A stretch of 6,057 nt of DNA. Origin: Candidatus Omnitrophota bacterium. Lineage in GTDB: Bacteria > Omnitrophota > Gorgyraeia > 2-01-FULL-45-10. Of the stretch, positions 4,664-6,057 are shown piece after piece. Every line of letters begins with the position of its first letter. The first letter of the stretch is position 1. A program made the translations under genes and the position numbers. The notes under the pieces were generated by a model. It was not told the DNA's origin and made no database searches. It saw nothing but the letters and a program-made list of their open reading frames with translations. The DNA is taken from positions 1-6,057 of the forward strand of contig JAPLMG010000268.1 of NCBI GenBank assembly GCA_026387165.1, written 5' to 3'.

Positions 4664-4700
4664 CGTCATTGCGAGGCAGCGAAGCTGCCGAAGCAATCTC
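4664..4700. repeat. Dispersed palindromic repeat of the CGTCATTGCGAG…GCAATCTC type
   Basis: ATTGC (4668-4672) and GCAAT (4693-4697) flank GGCAGC-GAA-GCTGCC (4675-4689), forming an imperfect stem with small internal loops. The sequence matches a short intergenic repeat that I recall from many unrelated bacterial genomes. The whole stretch 4513-4759 has no gene; it holds this repeat, the terminator-like array and the lipoprotein promoter. Confidence 0.75.
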
Positions 4701-4706
4701 TCAGTA

Positions 4707-4735
4707 TTGACTTGTCATAGTATTTGTGCTTAAAT
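4707..4735 (+). promoter_or_regulatory. Promoter of the lipoprotein gene
   Basis: TTGACT (4707-4712), a 17-nt spacer and TTAAAT (4730-4735). The predicted start near 4742 leaves a short leader with AGGAG (4749-4753), 6 nt before the ATG at 4760. Confidence 0.55.
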
Positions 4736-4759
4736 AAGTGGAATTATGAGGAGATTGGT

Positions 4760-5170
4760 ATGCTGAAAAAAGCTATTGTACTCATATTATCGGCGGCTAT
4801 CTTCGCCCTGCCCGGCTGTTCCTTTTTGAACAGTGATATAACTGTTACCGATGCCGGAATAGCCGCAGGCATCGATGACAACCTCATGCCTGTAAAGGTA
4901 ACTGATCTCTTCCCGAAAGGTACCTCCAAAGTATCGTGCTGGTTCCGGTGGCGTAACGCGAAGATCAACACGCAGGTCCTGGCAAAATGGCATTATGTCA
5001 CGGATGATGTGCATATAGTGGACTACAGTTTCAACATACCTAAAAAAGACGGCTCGGGCGGTGTGACCCTCTCGATGCCGGAAGGAAAGACTCTGCCCCA
5101 GGGCTCATACAAAGTGGATCTCTTTCTTGGAAAAAAGCTGCTGAAGCCGCTCTCCTTTAAAGTCGAATAA
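4760..5170 (+). CDS. Small lipoprotein with C-terminal beta-sandwich-like domain, function unknown
   Basis: A 136-residue protein exported by the Sec/lipoprotein route. Residues 1-19 are a signal peptide (MLKKAIVLILSAAIFALPG) ending in the lipobox L-P-G-C20. Ser at +2 predicts outer-membrane rather than inner-membrane retention. The mature part has a short linker and then an all-beta pattern: KVSCWFRWRNAK (57-68), AKWHYV (75-80), VDYSFNIP (87-94), GVTLSMPEGKTLPQGSYKVDL (101-121) and KPLSFKVE (129-136). The final G-x-Y-K-V-D-L … F-K-V resembles Ig-like or DUF2914-type beta-sandwich ends in other envelope lipoproteins. The start at 4760 is fixed by AGGAG 6 nt upstream and the signal peptide; an in-frame ATG at 4724 would spoil it. 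It appears to be a single-gene unit, converging with the adhesin-like gene. Confidence 0.82.
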   Translation: MLKKAIVLILSAAIFALPGCSFLNSDITVTDAGIAAGIDDNLMPVKVTDLFPKGTSKVSCWFRWRNAKINTQVLAKWHYVTDDVHIVDYSFNIPKKDGSGGVTLSMPEGKTLPQGSYKVDLFLGKKLLKPLSFKVE

Positions 5171-5198
5171 GCACTACTGTCCAAATCAGCACAATTTC

Positions 5199-5289
5199 CC
5201 CCTCACATTAATCTTCTCCCCCTTTGGGGGGAGAGGAAATTATGAGGAAATCCCCTCTCCCCTTTAGGGGAGAGGGTTAGGGTGAGGGG
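5199..5289. repeat. Composite palindromic repeat between convergent genes, possible terminator
   Basis: An outer stem CCCCTCAC (5199-5206) / GTGAGGGG (5282-5289) encloses two hairpins. One pairs TCTCCCCC (5215-5222) with the G-run ending in GAGA (to 5234). The other is a perfect 11-bp stem (5253-5263 with 5266-5276). T5 follows at 5294-5298. CCCTCTCCCC…GGGGAGAGGG-type repeats are, as I recall, widely scattered in bacterial genomes. Its place between convergent stops fits a terminator role. Confidence 0.7.
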
Positions 5290-5298
5290 TACATTTTT

Positions 5299-6057
5299 CT
5301 ATCTGACGGTGGCCTCCGTTAAAACGCCTATAAATATATCGGCTCTTACCGGCCGGGAGACGTCTCCTTCTGTTATTACCCCTTCAAAGGCCGGTTGCCC
5401 GGGCAGCTGAGCCGATACTTCAACTCTATTGAATAGATCAGGCGCCGCGGTCCGCGGCATCGTGGACGCGATATTTATATTTTCAAAATATGCCGGAGCG
5501 GGAAGCTGCGCGGAAAGATACGTTTTAATAAATGTGTCCGGCATGATCGGCATATGAGTTATAGCAGATGGAGGCCGCGCAAGAGGCCTTGGGGCCGGCG
5601 CTAACGCAATCGTCGTAACCGGCACAACCGCTATGGCCGGCCCGGCGGCAACCGGCACCAAAAATGTTATATAACGGAATGCGCCTATGGGCTCTTCCGT
5701 GACTTCCTTAAACGGATTTCTGTAGAGCACGTTCTCGCCCGGTATATATGACAGGCGCGCCGCATCCTGTGACGGCGCGGGAGGCACAATGCCGTTCCAG
5801 CCTGGCGTATTGCCTAAGCTCGTAAAATTATTTACCATTATCGTCGCGGCATTTATATTCGCGACGTCTTTCGCCGTAATGTAATCGACGGTTCTCGCGC
5901 CCTGAGGGTCTCTATTCCACGCTATCCCGCCGGCGCTTGAGCTTAAGAAGATATCGCCTGAAGCGTTCCCGAGCAGCGTAAGCGTGCCTGTGATGGGCTC
6001 GAGCGCAGACGCGTCCACTATGTTCTGTTTACCGGGAGTTGTGATGCTAAGGTTATT
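5299..6057 (-). CDS. Large haemagglutinin/adhesin-like surface protein, C-terminal part (5' end beyond window)
   Basis: The last 252 codons plus a TAG stop are present; the frame stays open to the right edge with no credible start, so this is the C-terminus of a longer protein. Visible residues 1-90 (NNLSITTPGKQNIVDASALE … TIMVNNFTSLGNTPGWNGI) have the Asn/Thr/Ser/Gly-rich, short-strand character of filamentous-haemagglutinin-like beta-helix exoproteins. Residues about 133-165 are a Pro/Ala/Val-rich stretch (VPVAAGP … LAPAPRPLARPP). Then SAQLP occurs twice (182-186 and 214-218), each followed by a short A-x-F-E unit. The protein ends GVLTEATVR, with no aromatic C-terminal residue or barrel, so it is not a classical autotransporter. 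Family is inferred from composition and motifs only. The upstream part and any secretion partner lie outside the window. Confidence 0.65.
   Translation of the reverse strand, partial: NNLSITTPGKQNIVDASALEPITGTLTLLGNASGDIFLSSSAGGIAWNRDPQGARTVDYITAKDVANINAATIMVNNFTSLGNTPGWNGIVPPAPSQDAARLSYIPGENVLYRNPFKEVTEEPIGAFRYITFLVPVAAGPAIAVVPVTTIALAPAPRPLARPPSAITHMPIMPDTFIKTYLSAQLPAPAYFENINIASTMPRTAAPDLFNRVEVSAQLPGQPAFEGVITEGDVSRPVRADIFIGVLTEATVR

Noticed and set aside
6016..6018. GTG as start of the adhesin-like gene
   Set aside because: The frame is open to the window edge with similar sequence upstream and no Shine-Dalgarno site, so this is an internal Val codon.

Overview
The window looks like a chromosomal segment of a Gram-negative (diderm) bacterium. 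Supporting evidence is an MlaE-type lipid-transport permease, a signal-peptidase-II lipoprotein, an L,D-transpeptidase and the C-terminal end of a large secreted adhesin-like protein. Frequent ATA isoleucine codons, TTG and GTG starts behind strong AAGGAG sites, and the dispersed intergenic repeats suggest an uncultured lineage such as Omnitrophota. That assignment is an impression, not a demonstrated result.

Positions 1-3106 form a minus-strand gene string, read from high to low coordinates: a membrane-anchored LysM/YkuD L,D-transpeptidase (3106-2261), accA (2196-1225), an RsbW/SpoIIAB-like serine kinase (1241-822, overlapping accA), an RsbV/SpoIIAA-like STAS protein (666-331) and the N-terminal part of an MlaE-family ABC permease (317 to the window edge). 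The genes touch peptidoglycan cross-linking, fatty-acid synthesis and phospholipid transport. The kinase/STAS pair sits between accA and the permease, which raises the possibility of phosphorylation control of envelope lipid traffic. Two long inverted repeats and a TATAAT box lie between the kinase and STAS genes.

At 3228-3680 (minus) is a divergent-PAP2 (DUF212/YuiD-like) membrane protein. It has a good promoter so close to its ATG that the mRNA would be nearly leaderless, and a nested 16-bp inverted repeat lies just past its stop.

Positions 3721-4600 (plus) form a visibly more AT-rich block. It holds two overlapping small genes that look like a toxin-antitoxin or nuclease-immunity pair: a PBECR/BECR-like putative nuclease followed by a DUF2283-like protein. 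Two sets of tandem direct repeats precede them, and a hairpin array with possible pseudoknot and a T-run follows. This is the most likely accessory, transferred element in the window.

Positions 4600-6057 contain a dispersed CGTCATTGCGAG-type palindromic repeat, a small lipoprotein gene (4760-5170, plus) with its own promoter and Shine-Dalgarno site, a second composite palindromic repeat (5199-5289) between convergent genes, and the C-terminal 252 codons of a large minus-strand haemagglutinin-like surface protein that runs off the right edge.
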